Made by a program: the position numbers and the translations under genes
Shown: piece after piece, positions 20,096 through 30,020 of the stretch
How the letters are laid out: each line of letters starts with the position of its first letter
Position numbering within the stretch: position 1 is the first letter of the stretch
Assembly: GCA_001655205.1 (NCBI GenBank)
Contig: LPNZ01007946.1
Location: forward strand, 1 to 32,257
Direction: 5' to 3'
DNA: 32,257 bases
Origin: Lenisia limosa
Taxonomy: Eukaryota; Breviatea
Notes under the pieces: model-generated
What the model was told of the DNA's origin: nothing
The model's input: only the letters and a program-made list of their open reading frames with translations
The model's database searches: none

Positions 20096-22153
20096 CTACC
20101 ATCCCGAGCACAGCGGGTACTGATCCAAGATCTAAAAAAAAGTCAGCTCAGATAGGGAACAGACCTTAATTTCAGGGGTACCGCGAGGGCGCCTGTCTTC
20201 TGGGAGAAGTTCCTCCTTGGAGGGCCATGTTTTAACAACGTATGCACATCCGAAATTCGCAGCAGCAAGACAACTAAACTCATTATTTCGAGTTCTCCCA
20301 AATTCAATCGCATTCCATTCGCTCACCTGTGGTTGGGCGAAACAATCACCCTGGAACCAAGGGGGTACAAATCCACGTCAATTGGCTTCTAATTTGTTAC
20401 ACCAGGGAATGCCTCACCGCCTCATCAATAGACTTCACCAAAGCGATTTCTTGTGTAACACGAGTCACTTGAAGAGTCGGGTCATGCGATAAGTGACCAT
20501 ATCCCCCCTGAATAATGAGTGGACATTGAGGGCTTGATCAAATCCTAAAGCCCACCAAAGAACAGGGGTCCTTTGAGAGAGCTGTCGCTCCAGCGTCGAG
20601 GGCTATCTCGTTCCGACTTGGATATACTGCAATGACGGAGGCAAGTACACCAACAGCAATGTCAGCTTCTTTGCAACTGGAAAGTAAGTGAGACAAAACC
20701 ATGTGTGAATTAATGATAACCAACCTTCCAAGAGCTAATTGCTGACGATCAAAGAGTACAAAGTTACCAGGATGAATTTCGTTGACACCAGGCACGTTTT
20801 CTAAAGAAATGAAGACGTTGGTAAACAAACCTTTGAACTGAGAGCAAGACGGGGTGGAGCCCACTGACACCGTGGGGACCATATTCTAAACAGCGGTGAG
20901 ACTTTCAACATCAACAGATGGAAAATTCCAATTCTTGCCCCTGCCCACAGTTCCAATTCTCATTCCAGCCGCTGCCATGGAGTTTCTGTCAAATTTGGCA
21001 ATCTGAAAGTGAATGCAGTAACTAGGTACCTACTTCATAAATTTCTTTGGTTGATGTGCAAGTGTAAGTATGCCCATCATGGCTGTAAAGACCCATGAAT
21101 CGAGCTTTCGGGGTGACAAGAATCTTCTGCGCCAGAGCCTCCAGAGAAGGACAGTCCCACATAATACCGCACCGATGGGCACCTGCGGGTTAGCTCTCTT
21201 AGACAAGTTTCCTTTACACCCGGGCCGCAAACCAGTATCGACCTTGATGAAAACTTGGAGGTCTGCCGCTAGACTCGTCAATATGGTCACACATTGACAG
21301 TAATTATGACAGTTTTTTCGAGCTTACTTTTCTTTTTGGAGTTGTAGGAGGCGAGCCACGCGTTGTAGATGAGAGTGAAGTCTTTGAAGGTGAGAAAAAT
21401 AATGTTAACATAGCATCAAATAACACATTCGCAGGGCTAACTTTCGATAGAATCAACAAGATACTGAATTGTAACTTTTGTAAGTGACGACAATCTTTGG
21501 AAGGAAATTGTTGTGCATGGTACACCATAAAGAAGGGGAATGTTCATCTCCTATACTTGTTAAAAGGAATCACAACATCACTCACTCACCGAAGCAAAAG
21601 AAGCAAAGAAATTGGCTTCAGCAACAGTGGAAACAACAAATCCATTTGTACTGCAGAATGAAATACTAAAGTAACTTACAGTCCTGGTTGGTAGATCATG
21701 CTTGCTATTTCGACAGACTAAAAAGATCAGTATGACGAGAAATTAACCACCTTAATTGTCTTCAAATGAGGTCTCATGCATACTTTTTGTGATACAGCAA
21801 TTTCCTGTTTGAGTAAAGAAAAGATATTTGAATTGATGAGCGTTGGTAGGAGATCCCACTTTCATTTTTTTGATATTTTCAGTTGCGAGATCTTCGGCAA
21901 TAAGAAGGGCTGGTGTGCGAAGGGATGAGAAATTCTAAAGCCGTCAAAAAGTATGAAGAAGGGAGCATAGCAATAACCACAACTTACATAGCGAGGCTTG
22001 GCTTTGGGTACTATTGGTTTCTATAAAAGTAAAGAAGGAACACAGGCAACAGCTTACCGGCTCTGTTTTGACAGCAAATGAGGCTGGGAATAGAGTGTCC
22101 TTGAGGGTAAGGATAAAGACAAGGTTCAATCTTACATCTCCAATAACATCCAT
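20096..22153 (-). CDS. DSD1: D-serine dehydratase (Dsd1 type, PLP and zinc dependent)
   Basis: Eukaryotic Dsd1-type enzymes convert D-serine to pyruvate and ammonia with pyridoxal phosphate and zinc. The N-terminal barrel has SSLRTPALLIAEDLATENIK and MRPHLKTIKSVEIASM; the Lys of RPHLK is the expected PLP lysine. Next are GFVVSTVAEANFFAS, VFIKVDTGAHRCG (split by a 52-nt intron), RFMGLYSHDGHTYT, VSVGSTPSCS and VNEIHPGNFVLFDRQQLALG. The C-terminal domain has RNEIALDAGATALSKD, GGYGHL, KPIDVDLYPLGSRVIVSPNH and SCLAAANFGCAYVV. Together PNH and the following SC supply the His-x-Cys zinc ligands of this family. The end is ILDQYPLCSGW and TAG at 20096. The start (ATG 22153) gives about 30 extra residues before the conserved barrel. 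The exons between 21300 and 21560 are the least certain. D-threonine aldolase shares the fold, but the order of motifs fits Dsd1 better. Confidence 0.9.
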
Positions 22154-22199
22154 AATGCGTTGAGCTGCAACTGGAGAGAAAAAGTCTTTCCTTCCTGCA

Positions 22200-22262
22200 A
22201 ATCTAGATAGATCAAAATATCATATGCAAATATTATCATATGATATGATATGATTATAGTGT
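22200..22262. repeat. AT-rich palindromic tract between two minus-strand genes
   Basis: ATCATATGCAAATATTATCATATGATATGATATGATT contains overlapping palindromes. It lies in the short interval between the stop at 22266 and the DSD1 ATG at 22153, just upstream of DSD1. Confidence 0.6.
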
Positions 22263-22265
22263 ATA

Positions 22266-24688
22266 TTAACCACAACAAGTTGAAGAGGAATTCGGCAATG
22301 GAAACAATTGTTCATACCTTGTCTTCTTACCTGGCGTGAGAACACAGAGAGCATCTAAAACGAGTTAAAAAAATACTACTTTCAGAACCCTGAAAAAGAG
22401 CATCACAAACCAGAAAGATTATTGTAAGTACCAAGGTTGCCTCCTGGCTTTCCAGCTCGGAATGTTTTCCCAGCAGCTATATTGGAAAATTAGTAAAGAT
22501 TAAATTGGTGGAAACCGGTAGGAGAATTACAAGTGGCAAACCAATGATGATACTGTCTTCATTTTTGTAGGTCAGCTTGAGAGTGTACCCCACGATAACG
22601 GATTTCTTTGCTCCAGGCTTGAGGCCTAAGCTGGGGTGCAATATCAACGTTCCAGACAAATGCACGCGTCCAGGTATAGGGTACTCCTCATCCTCTGAAA
22701 CGCTGTTAATCACAGAAGTAACATACCAATGATCGTGGGTCTGGGGTTGGGTTCAAAGCTTCCACTAGCCTTGAAAGTTACAACAACGAAGGGGGGGGGG
22801 AGNNNNNNNNNNNNNNNNNNNNNNNNNNNNNNNNNNNNNNNNNNNNNNNNNNNNNNNNNNNNNNNNNNNNNNNNNNNNNNNNNNNNNNNNNNNNNNNNNN
22901 NNNNNCCACAGAAGGACCAGAAAATGAAGGAATGCCAACATCAGAGGGGTTCAATGGGAGAGTGGATTGTAGAGATTTCTAATCGAGGTGACAACGCCTG
23001 GCTACTTACATTTGTTATTTGAGCTGGCATCGGAAGGTTCAGGGATGTGAGGGAAGGGGAAGGCTGCTGGGGCATGACCATATGTGGTGGACTGTCGGGA
23101 GAGGCTGCAATCTCTAAATATTGATCATTAAACATTCCAGATAATTCTTACCGCCAGCGCTGTCGGAACTTTCTGAGGAAAGCTAGAAGAGTGAGAAATT
23201 GACATGAACTCAATAATGCACCAAAGAATTGTTATCCAATTCCCCTCAAACCAAATCGGGATTAACTTGCTCAGCTACTAAACAGATAAGATGAAAATCA
23301 AGAAATGTAACAAGAAAAGAAAAGGTTTGTGGATTGCCATAAAAATGACCCCGCTTCGACGAGATTTGAATTAACATTTGCAAAATATTTGAGGATATAT
23401 GTTTAAAAACTTTCATTTAGCTATCAATATTTATCTTTAAAAAGTTAAGTTGAGGACTGATAACTCAAATTACCATAAATATGATTCATTCATCCCCTAT
23501 CCGCAGACCTTGTTCATGGGGGCGTTTGAGGTAGTTAGTAGGGTCGGGAGTGGGTGATGGAAGCTGTGCTTGTTAGGAAATGAAACAAACATCGTTCAAC
23601 AATGAAGTTAAACAATTACCATGTGCAAGAACTTTCACTTACAGAGAGAATTGGAGCTTGTGATCTCGTTGATTGAAGAGAAGGAGCCTTGAAAGTAATA
23701 TCAGGCCAACTATATGTGCGAAATACCTGGCTTAAAAATCTCGGCATTGATTTGTTTGAATTGCTATCTGGGACGGCAGATCTTCTTGTAGCTTGGCTGA
23801 TATTGAAAGGTTGGTGCATGCTTCCATTGATGGGCATGCTTGGAGTCTCGTCATGAAATTTAGGAGTGTCAACGTCATCGTCATTCAGTGGTCCACCACC
23901 TTGCATCATTTTGCGATAATGCGCTCCTTCAAACTGATTGTAAACTCTTTGGTTTGCTTCATTGAGCTGATCTTTGACGGGGAAAGAGGCGTCTATTTTC
24001 GTGTCCACTGATGGCATAAAACGGCCCATTCTCTCCCGCGACTCAAAAGTCATTTTGCCCGATAAAGGAAGCTGGGATCCAATCTTGGCTGCTTGCTGAC
24101 TGTTAACTGAAATGTTGATACTAAGAATATGTGATATGACAACCACAAAATGAAACAAAATTTAATGTGAAATGACAACCAAGAAAGAAATTCCAGCAGC
24201 CTTACACATCATCATCCACTCACATGCTCTTGATACCTGAAGCGAATTAATGAAGTACAAATTATGCTGGGAGGGCATGCTTGTAAGGCAAATGATTGGG
24301 TGAAATAATTCTGGACTAAAAAAAAATATCATAGAAGCGAGATGGTGTGGACGGCTTCCAACCTTATTTTTTATTTCTCATTGCTATTATTGAATAACCA
24401 CAAAAAGAGCAAAATGTAAGCAAACTTCATCAATGTCAACAACCCACAAACTGGCACAGTAGAAGATTGACCGCGATTGTAGGCCTCAACTAGGTCACTA
24501 AAATTCTGTTCTTGTAACCGAATCATTCCGTTGGCGTAATCAGGAATTGGTCCTTGGTAAGTCTCTCTAAACCGCGAAAGAATGCCTTCAACTTCAGGAA
24601 ATGGCTGCTGAAATGATTCCGACGGAATTTTGCCGGGAGAAACCACTTTCTCAGTGTCAATATTTTCAATATCACTGCCGTTATACAT
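22266..24688 (-). CDS. unrecognised Ser/Pro-rich protein with a C-terminal beta-rich region
   Basis: Start MYNGSDIENIDTEKVVSPGK (ATG 24688), then EVEGILSRFRETYQGPIPDY and ALN-like helices to a GTTTGT donor after STVP. A small exon (near 24190-24265) is inferred. A long exon (to about 23731) encodes QQAAKIGSQLPLSGKMTFES, TKIDASFPVKDQLNEANQRV and ATRRSAVPDSNSNKSMPRFL. Shorter Ser/Pro-rich exons follow (LPSPTPDPTNYLKRPHEQ; SPDSPPHMVMPQQPSPSLTS; STLPLNPSDVGIPSFSGPSV). After the gap at 22803-22905 the style changes to strand-forming sequence: VVVTFKASGSFEPNPRPTII, YPIPGRVHLSGTLILHPSLG, KSVIVGYTLKLTYKNEDSII, then GKPGGNLGTYNNLSDALCVL. The likely end is PNSSSTCCG and TAA at 22266. A linker joining two ordered ends suggests an adaptor or regulator, but I cannot name a family. 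Exon joins in the N-terminal third are uncertain. Confidence 0.6.
22793..22905. other. G-run plus assembly gap in the Ser/Pro-rich gene
   Basis: A run of G abuts 103 N between the Ser/Pro-rich exons and the beta-rich exon of the minus-strand gene. Coding sequence may be missing. Confidence 0.85.
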
Positions 24689-24931
24689 ACTAACAATACA
24701 CTTATATATATATAATCTATTAATTAATAGTAGTACGGCATAAATTCAAAGCAACCTTCATCTTATAAAAAGTTTTTTTCCTGGGGAAGCTTTCTCTGCA
24801 AGTTTTTTATTTTTGTAAAAATTTCCTCCTACTGAACTTGCTGGCAATTTGACTGACGGTTTATACTGGCATGTACTAGAGTTACATGATATAGGTAGAT
24901 ATTTAACTGAGATTAGAGTTCGTAGTTTGAA
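24689..24931. promoter_or_regulatory. divergent intergenic region of the Ser/Pro-rich gene and PAQR
   Basis: These 243 bp separate two opposite ATGs and contain TATATATATAATCTATTAAT close to the minus-strand start. Specific elements are not recognised. Confidence 0.5.
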
Positions 24932-26374
24932 ATGCCTGCTCTGAGCTTTTTCAGCGGTTCTGCCTCTAAAAAAGGTCCACGACTATGTAAAGAACAGAAA
25001 GTCCCCTCATTTGCACGGGATTTATACATAACTGATGAGTATCGACAGGATTATACATTTACGGAGTCTCTCTGGTCTCTCTTCTCGATGCATAATGAGA
25101 CAGTTAATATGTAAGCCTAAAACTTTGGGTAAATGATCTAAAATCTTATTCCCTTCTAGTTGGACTCATTTAATGGGATTCGTTGTTTCATTTCTGGTCC
25201 TTCTCGCGTTTGTGGGATTCCCGTCTTTATTCAACGCCGACAATACTGCGGAACATGCAAGAGCAGCTATGCAGATTTTCTTATGTAAGTGATGCTCAAA
25301 TGATGGGCTTTCAGTTGGTCGTTGTGAGTCAACGGAGAGTTGCCATGTGACTGACATTCCCTTAGGTGGAACTTCCATTCTCTACTTCTGTTCATCACTC
25401 GCACATACCTTGTCTTGCAATTGGAAGTACAGGCATTCAATATGGATGGTTAGGAAAGGAAATTTATTTATTTGAATATTTTATTGATTCACTCACTCCT
25501 CTCTAAGGCGGCTCTCACTTTTTTTTTTGTTTTTATGCACTTTCCATTTCTAACCGAGTCTAGATTGATTACCTTGGGATTGGCGTCTATGGCGGAACAA
25601 GTTGTGTTGCTCAGACTCTTCTTAGTTCCCCAAGCTACTTAAGGGAAAATGCGACAATTTCAGCCTCCCTTATCTTGGTTTGTAAAGAATTTGTGAAGTT
25701 ATTGATGCCCAGATTGGAATGACTATGGGTGTGTGCTGTTTTATTATAGCTGCACTTTCAAGATTTTGGGGTCCTTGGAGATATGCAGCACGTTTTATGT
25801 TTGAGGGTTTAATATTTCTCGTAATAACTGTGCCGATTGTGTTAACAGTATGTAGTATCTTTGGAACCCTCTTTGTGTCATCTCATATTGCTGATTCAAT
25901 CCGAGTTTTCAATGCTCCCTTGGCTCCCGATAATATTTTCTGGACAACACACTATGTTTCTTTGTTTATAGGAGGGGTAGTGAACGCGTCAAAACTGCCG
26001 GAGTCTCTCAACCCTTCCCGGTTTGTACATACATAAGTATATTGAATATTCACCACCTAGGATTTTCAACCTTTACCTCAATTCTCATATTATATGGCAC
26101 TTATTTTCCTGTAAGTCACAAAGGGATATCACTGTTTACATTCAGTAATTGGAGGGCTCTCTCAAATGGTTGCACTTTTCAAAGATTTGGTTTCAAATGA
26201 CATTCCTGTAAGTACACCATTCAAGTATAAAACCTTATACCACAGCATGGGGAGCTTTTCTCATCAGCTTCTCTCTGGGCACTGTTTATTTCAATGACAA
26301 TTGCTCTTTTAACATTCTATGGAGCGATTTACAAACGCGGGGTTGCGAGCAAAGCAATGCTTTCTCAATTTTGA
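24932..26374 (+). CDS. PAQR family seven-helix membrane protein (adiponectin-receptor-like)
   Basis: PAQR proteins (AdipoR, yeast Izh, haemolysin III-like) are seven-helix membrane proteins; AdipoR types have zinc-dependent ceramidase activity. The N-terminus has RDLYITDEYRQDYTFTESLW, then the family motif E-x2-N-x3-H in HNETVNIWTHLMGF at the first helix. The second motif is seen in SILYFCSSLAHTLSCNW, whose His is a zinc-ligand position. DYLGIGVYGG follows, then four further hydrophobic helices, including ARFMFEGLIFLVITVPIVLT. The last motif is NLYLNSHIIWHLF, with the H-x3-H zinc pair. The chain ends GVASKAMLSQF and TGA at 26372. Six introns keep the frame. All three metal His positions are present, so an active enzyme is plausible. 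Which PAQR class it belongs to is not decided. Confidence 0.9.
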
Positions 26375-26494
26375 CCCCTTCTCCCAGTTTATGCTGTTTC
26401 TACTTTTTGACATCACGATGTATTATGCCGTTTTCTAACGTATAGTATCTTGAATAAATCCATCAAAGAATGATGAAGAGCGTACTTTGGAAGC

Positions 26495-26877
26495 TTAGTT
26501 GTGGCGGAGACGGATGCCTTGTTCACGGAGGCTCTTCTCAGCAACCTCGATCTCCTGACACAAATAAGATGACTGTCATTAAATACCTGTTTAAGTTCTG
26601 AGGCAGCATCGTCCATATCGTTCATGGTCTTGGCGCGGATAATCACAGTTAATAGAGCGTAGAGTCCATAGACAATGACAGCAAGAATGGGTGCCTGAAT
26701 AAGTGAGAGCATTGGACTCTAAGCTTCATATTCCTGTATGAAATGACCAAGCTTGCTTACAATGATGACGTAGGGCCGAATGCAGTCACAGAGAGGGTAG
26801 AAAGCTTCTGATAAAACAGTGAGCCAAACAGCGACCAGCGTTGAAATCCATAATCCAAAAACAGCAATTCTTCTCAT
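26495..26877 (-). CDS. DPM3: dolichol-phosphate mannosyltransferase subunit 3
   Basis: DPM3 anchors the catalytic DPM1 subunit to DPM2 in the ER membrane; the complex makes dolichol-phosphate-mannose for N-glycans, GPI anchors and O-mannosylation. Three exons give about 95 residues, close to the usual 92. The first membrane helix is in RRIAVFGLWISTLVAVWLTV, the second in APILAVIVYGLYALLTVIIR. The cytosolic coiled-coil tail carries the family signature DDAASELKQEIEVAEKSLRE and ends GIRLRHN. Introns are about 63 and 32 nt. Start ATG at 26877, stop TAA at 26495. It ends 120 bp from PAQR and shares its upstream region with TBCA. Confidence 0.92.
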
Positions 26878-27252
26878 TTTTATGTGAATAAAGAGGAAAC
26901 TAGGGAGAGAGATTTCAGAAGTTGTACTGGGTCGCTTTCCTTGGTACAGTTCACCTTTGTCAAAAGACTAAAACTACAAAGAAGTAAATAAACTTGAGAA
27001 AGAGGGCGTTTAAGAGGATATTTTTTTCAGTAAAGAAGAAAGAAACCGTGAATTGTTTGGCTTTTTCCTTCACTTTGCCTGCTTTGCCTCTCTTCCGCTA
27101 GTCCACGCCATTCAACTACCGCGATTCTAACCGTCCTAACAACCAGTAGATGATATATAATCAGGAATAATTGAAACGCATTAGCATTGTTTTAACAACT
27201 CACTCATCCAAATATCCCATCCAAATCCAAATATCCCAAGCAAACATTCATA
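26878..27252. promoter_or_regulatory. divergent intergenic region DPM3 / TBCA
   Basis: These 375 bp lie between opposite ATGs. No reading frame or RNA gene is seen. A short direct repeat (ATCCAAATATCCC / ATCCAAATCCAAATATCCC) lies just before the TBCA start. Confidence 0.5.
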
Positions 27253-28309
27253 ATGGTTGAAGCAGGTATTCTGAAAGAAATAAAAATCAAAACAGGAGCT
27301 GTGAAAAGGTAATTTTCTTGTTTTATTTAACACAGGCTTTTCAAAGAACTTCAAATGTATGAACAAGAAGTTGGACAATTCCAAGCAAAACGTGACAAGG
27401 TAGCAGAAGGCGAGGCTTCAGAGCTGAAGCACTTTGTAGGTTACTCAACCTTGTGTACATCGAGAGGATAGGGCTAACTCTTTAGAATAATATGATTGAA
27501 GAATCTAAATCAATGGTAACTGATACCACTCGAAGACTAGAGCAGTTTTACGATGAACTTTGTGAATTAGTTGTAGGCAGATATTTTCTGTTTTTTTTTT
27601 TTTTTTCTTTGATATTATTATTATTGTTGTTATTACTGTTTTCTCTTCTGTTTTTTTTTTCCTATTTCTTTAAAAAGGGATGATATTTTTAAAATTGAGA
27701 GCACGTTTNNNNNNNNNNNNNNNNNNNNNNNNNNNNNNNNNNNNNNNNNNNNNNNNNNNNNNNNNNNNNNNNNNNNNNNNNNNNNNNNNNNNNNNNNNTC
27801 TACATATTTCCGCGAGGGAGTTCCCACATCATGAAAAGTTGTGAGGAATATTATGATTACTTTATCAGTGATATGATCATATGACTGAATTTCGAGTCGA
27901 AATGATGAACGAAGATAGGAAAGGTTTCACCTCAATTATTGAGAGGAACGAAAATACAAATATAAATCTGGGATAAGGGGTGGGAAGAGTTTGATTGTGG
28001 ATGAAGGAGGGCTTTAGCCGAGTTCATCATGAGGAACACCTGCAACACAATCAAATGAGCAATTCTTGAGGGCGGGCGTCCTGAGTGAATATGGGGAATC
28101 ATGTGACTGCGACTGCAGGGATTTTGGTTTGAGTCGAATCACCATTCGTTGAATAACCATGGATGATTTGGTGAGGGACAGGGGTTAACACCTTTTTGGC
28201 TATTGTGTGAGATGGCTTATTTATACTTCAGGATGAAAACGAATCAAGTGACGCCGAAGTTGTTGCTGCCAAGTCCATTCTTGATCAAGTCGAACCTCTT
28301 TTCGAGTAG
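27253..28309 (+). CDS. TBCA: tubulin-folding cofactor A
   Basis: Cofactor A binds beta-tubulin released from the CCT chaperonin and passes it on for alpha/beta dimer assembly. Residues 1-19 are MVEAGILKEIKIKTGAVKR, the family head (IKIKTGxVKR). An intron then splits the Arg, and LFKELQMYEQEVGQFQAKRD, NNMIEESKSMVTDTTRRLEQ and FYDELCELV follow. The last exon encodes DENESSDAEVVAAKSILDQV and EPLFE, ending in TAG at 28307. The whole is a small three-helix bundle of about 110 residues, the usual length. The last intron (about 27571-28232) is about 660 nt, ten times the local norm, and contains the gap 27709-27798. Confidence 0.92.
27587..28150 (+). other. interior of the long TBCA intron
   Basis: The interior holds T-runs and TTATTATTATTGTTGTTA simple sequence, a 90-N gap and about 350 nt of mixed sequence without a good coding frame. 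An ATGATGA at 27901 looks like a C box, but no D box sits at a fitting distance. Confidence 0.5.
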
Positions 28310-28464
28310 TTTCTTTTCCTTTTCTTGGTATATTATATACAATGACAGTACTTAGGTGATTTGCTCCAAAAGACACAAATACAAAAATAAAATCAGATGT
28401 ATTACAAACCAACTACCACTCGGATCTATACTAAAAGAAACGGTTTAATAAATAGCCAAAAAAA

Positions 28465-28488
28465 GGGGGGGAGGGGGAGGGAGGGGGA
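28465..28488 (+). other. G-rich tract, G-quadruplex-like
   Basis: Four G-runs of three or more (7, 5, 3 and 5) separated by single A bases lie in the 259-bp interval between the TBCA and PH/zinc-finger stops. Formation of a quadruplex is inference. Confidence 0.6.
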
Positions 28489-28568
28489 TACAAACTATAA
28501 GTCCACATCAGAGCACGGAGGGCCGATGAGTATAAAATCAGTTGCGCTTAACTAAACATAATAAGTTT

Positions 28569-30020
28569 TCATTCCAAGTAACCACCAACCTTAGAGTGGG
28601 AAGAGAAATGCTTTGACAAGTCGTTTGAGGTTGAAAACACAGAGTTACACCCAGGGTAGGTACAAACGAATCGCCCCGAACGCTTTCCAGGTCCGGTACC
28701 GCTTCCATCTACAAGGGGTAAAGAGGTGGTTCTAAATATTACAAGATGAGAATAATACATATTATATGATATAGTATATATATATATATATACTATGTGT
28801 GTGTGTGTGTATGTGTGTGTGTGTATAAATAAGAGTCTTTCTCACTTGCTTTGCGATTTCGAACAAGGAAGCCACTAAGCGCTGATAAAGCCGATAGCCA
28901 AAGCGTCGCTTCTTGAGGTGATGCCGCTTCAATGCTTATTGTTCTCTGGATTGTAAGAACATTTCTAATAATAATATAAAAAAAAAAAAAAAAAAAAAAA
29001 AANNNNNNNNNNNNNNNNNNNNNNNNNNNNNNNNNNNNNNNNNNNNNNNNNNNNNNNNNNNNNNNNNNNNNNNNNNNNNNNNNNNNNNNNNNNNNNNNNN
29101 NNNNNNNNNNNNNNNNNNNNNNNNNTAACACGTTTTTATAAAAACAATAAAATGCTTACTTTGACCTGGAGCCTAGTCATCCCCAATACAAACCTGTTTC
29201 GTCACAATTGCGAAGTACTTACGAAGATCTTCGTCTGCTCTGTTTTCTAAGACGGTAATGACCCAAAGAGAGGCAAGCGTTTCAAAGCCCGAACATCACA
29301 AACTTTTGTTGTCCATATGTTTCACCAAAACTGCTGATTTTGGACCCTGTACGAATCCAGTAATTTCAGGGAGAGCGATGGAACCACTAGGAANNNNNNN
29401 NNNNNNNNNNNNNNNNNNNNNNNNNNNNNNNNNNNNNNNNNNNNNNNNNNNNNNNNNNNNNNNNNNNNNNNNNNNNNNNNNNNNNNNNNNNNNNNNNNNN
29501 NNNNNNNNNNNNNNNNNNNNNNNNNNNNNNNNNNNNNNNNNNNNNNNNNNNNNNNNNNNNNNNNNNNNNNNNNNNNNNNNNNNNNNNNNNNNNNNNNNNN
29601 NNNNNNNNNATGAGTGAATTTAATCATTTCTGATCCTGGGAATGTTAGATAATACACTAGAGAGAGGGAGAGCGAGGGAGACTAACCTTTCACGGATAAT
29701 TCATTGTACAATCTCAAGTCCTGAAGCTCAATTCCAAGCCTTTCCGCCTCTTTAATTTCAGCAAGCTCTTCAGCACCAGCAGGCTTTTGCTCACTTTTCT
29801 TGTTGTGAATAATTATCACTTTTTCTTTCTTCTTCTTTCGACGGCCTTTTCCTTTCTTCTTCTTTTTAGAAGAGTCAGAGTCATCGGAATCTTCATCAGA
29901 ATCATTGGTAACGGGAACTGGCTCGGGACTAGCCTTTAGGTCGTTTTTGGAATTTTCTTGGGCTTCAGTCGCGCTTGCACTTTCCTCTTTCGAAGAACCA
30001 ACTGTAGATTCCTCGATCAT
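28569..30020 (-). CDS. PH-like domain plus single C2H2 zinc finger protein
   Basis: Exon 1 (29688-30020) encodes an acidic, Ser-rich head (NDSDEDSDDSDSSKKKKKGK) followed by a Lys-rich stretch (KGKGRRKKKKEKVIIIHNKK) and EELAEIKEAERLGIELQDLR. After a gap (29394-29609) come GSIALPEITGFVQGPKSAVL and KTEQTKIF. After a second gap (29003-29125) come TIQRTISIEAASPQEATLWL and SALSALSGFLVRNRKA. That pattern (strands, then a C-terminal helix with W) looks like a PH domain. The last exon has GKRSGRFVCTYPGCNSVFST and SNDLSKHFSSH. This is C-x4-C-x12-H-x3-H, one C2H2 finger. The end is KVGGYLE and TGA at 28569. The PH domain is incomplete because of the gaps. I know no named protein with this order; the Lys-rich segment suggests nucleic-acid or phosphoinositide binding, which is inference. 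Confidence 0.65.
28762..28827. repeat. TA and GT microsatellites in an intron of the PH/zinc-finger gene
   Basis: (TA)n at about 28776-28792 is followed by (GT)n to about 28825 with one interruption. They lie between the PH exon and the zinc-finger exon. Confidence 0.9.
28979..29125. other. A-run plus assembly gap
   Basis: A run of more than 20 A (T on the coding strand, where it is a pyrimidine tract before an acceptor) abuts 123 N. Part of the PH-domain coding sequence is probably lost here. Confidence 0.9.

Noticed and set aside
22266-24688. A muniscin/mu-homology or Rel-type DNA-binding protein
   Set aside because: Proline-rich linker plus beta-rich end suggested these, but none of the signature blocks of either family could be found.
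26413-26712. A 99-codon unspliced frame over DPM3
   Set aside because: It holds one real DPM3 exon but runs through the next intron and loses the DPM3 tail. The spliced model gives the right family length.
27895-28085. A C/D box snoRNA in the TBCA intron
   Set aside because: An ATGATGA is present at 27901, but the nearest useful CTGA is about 180 nt away and there is no terminal stem.
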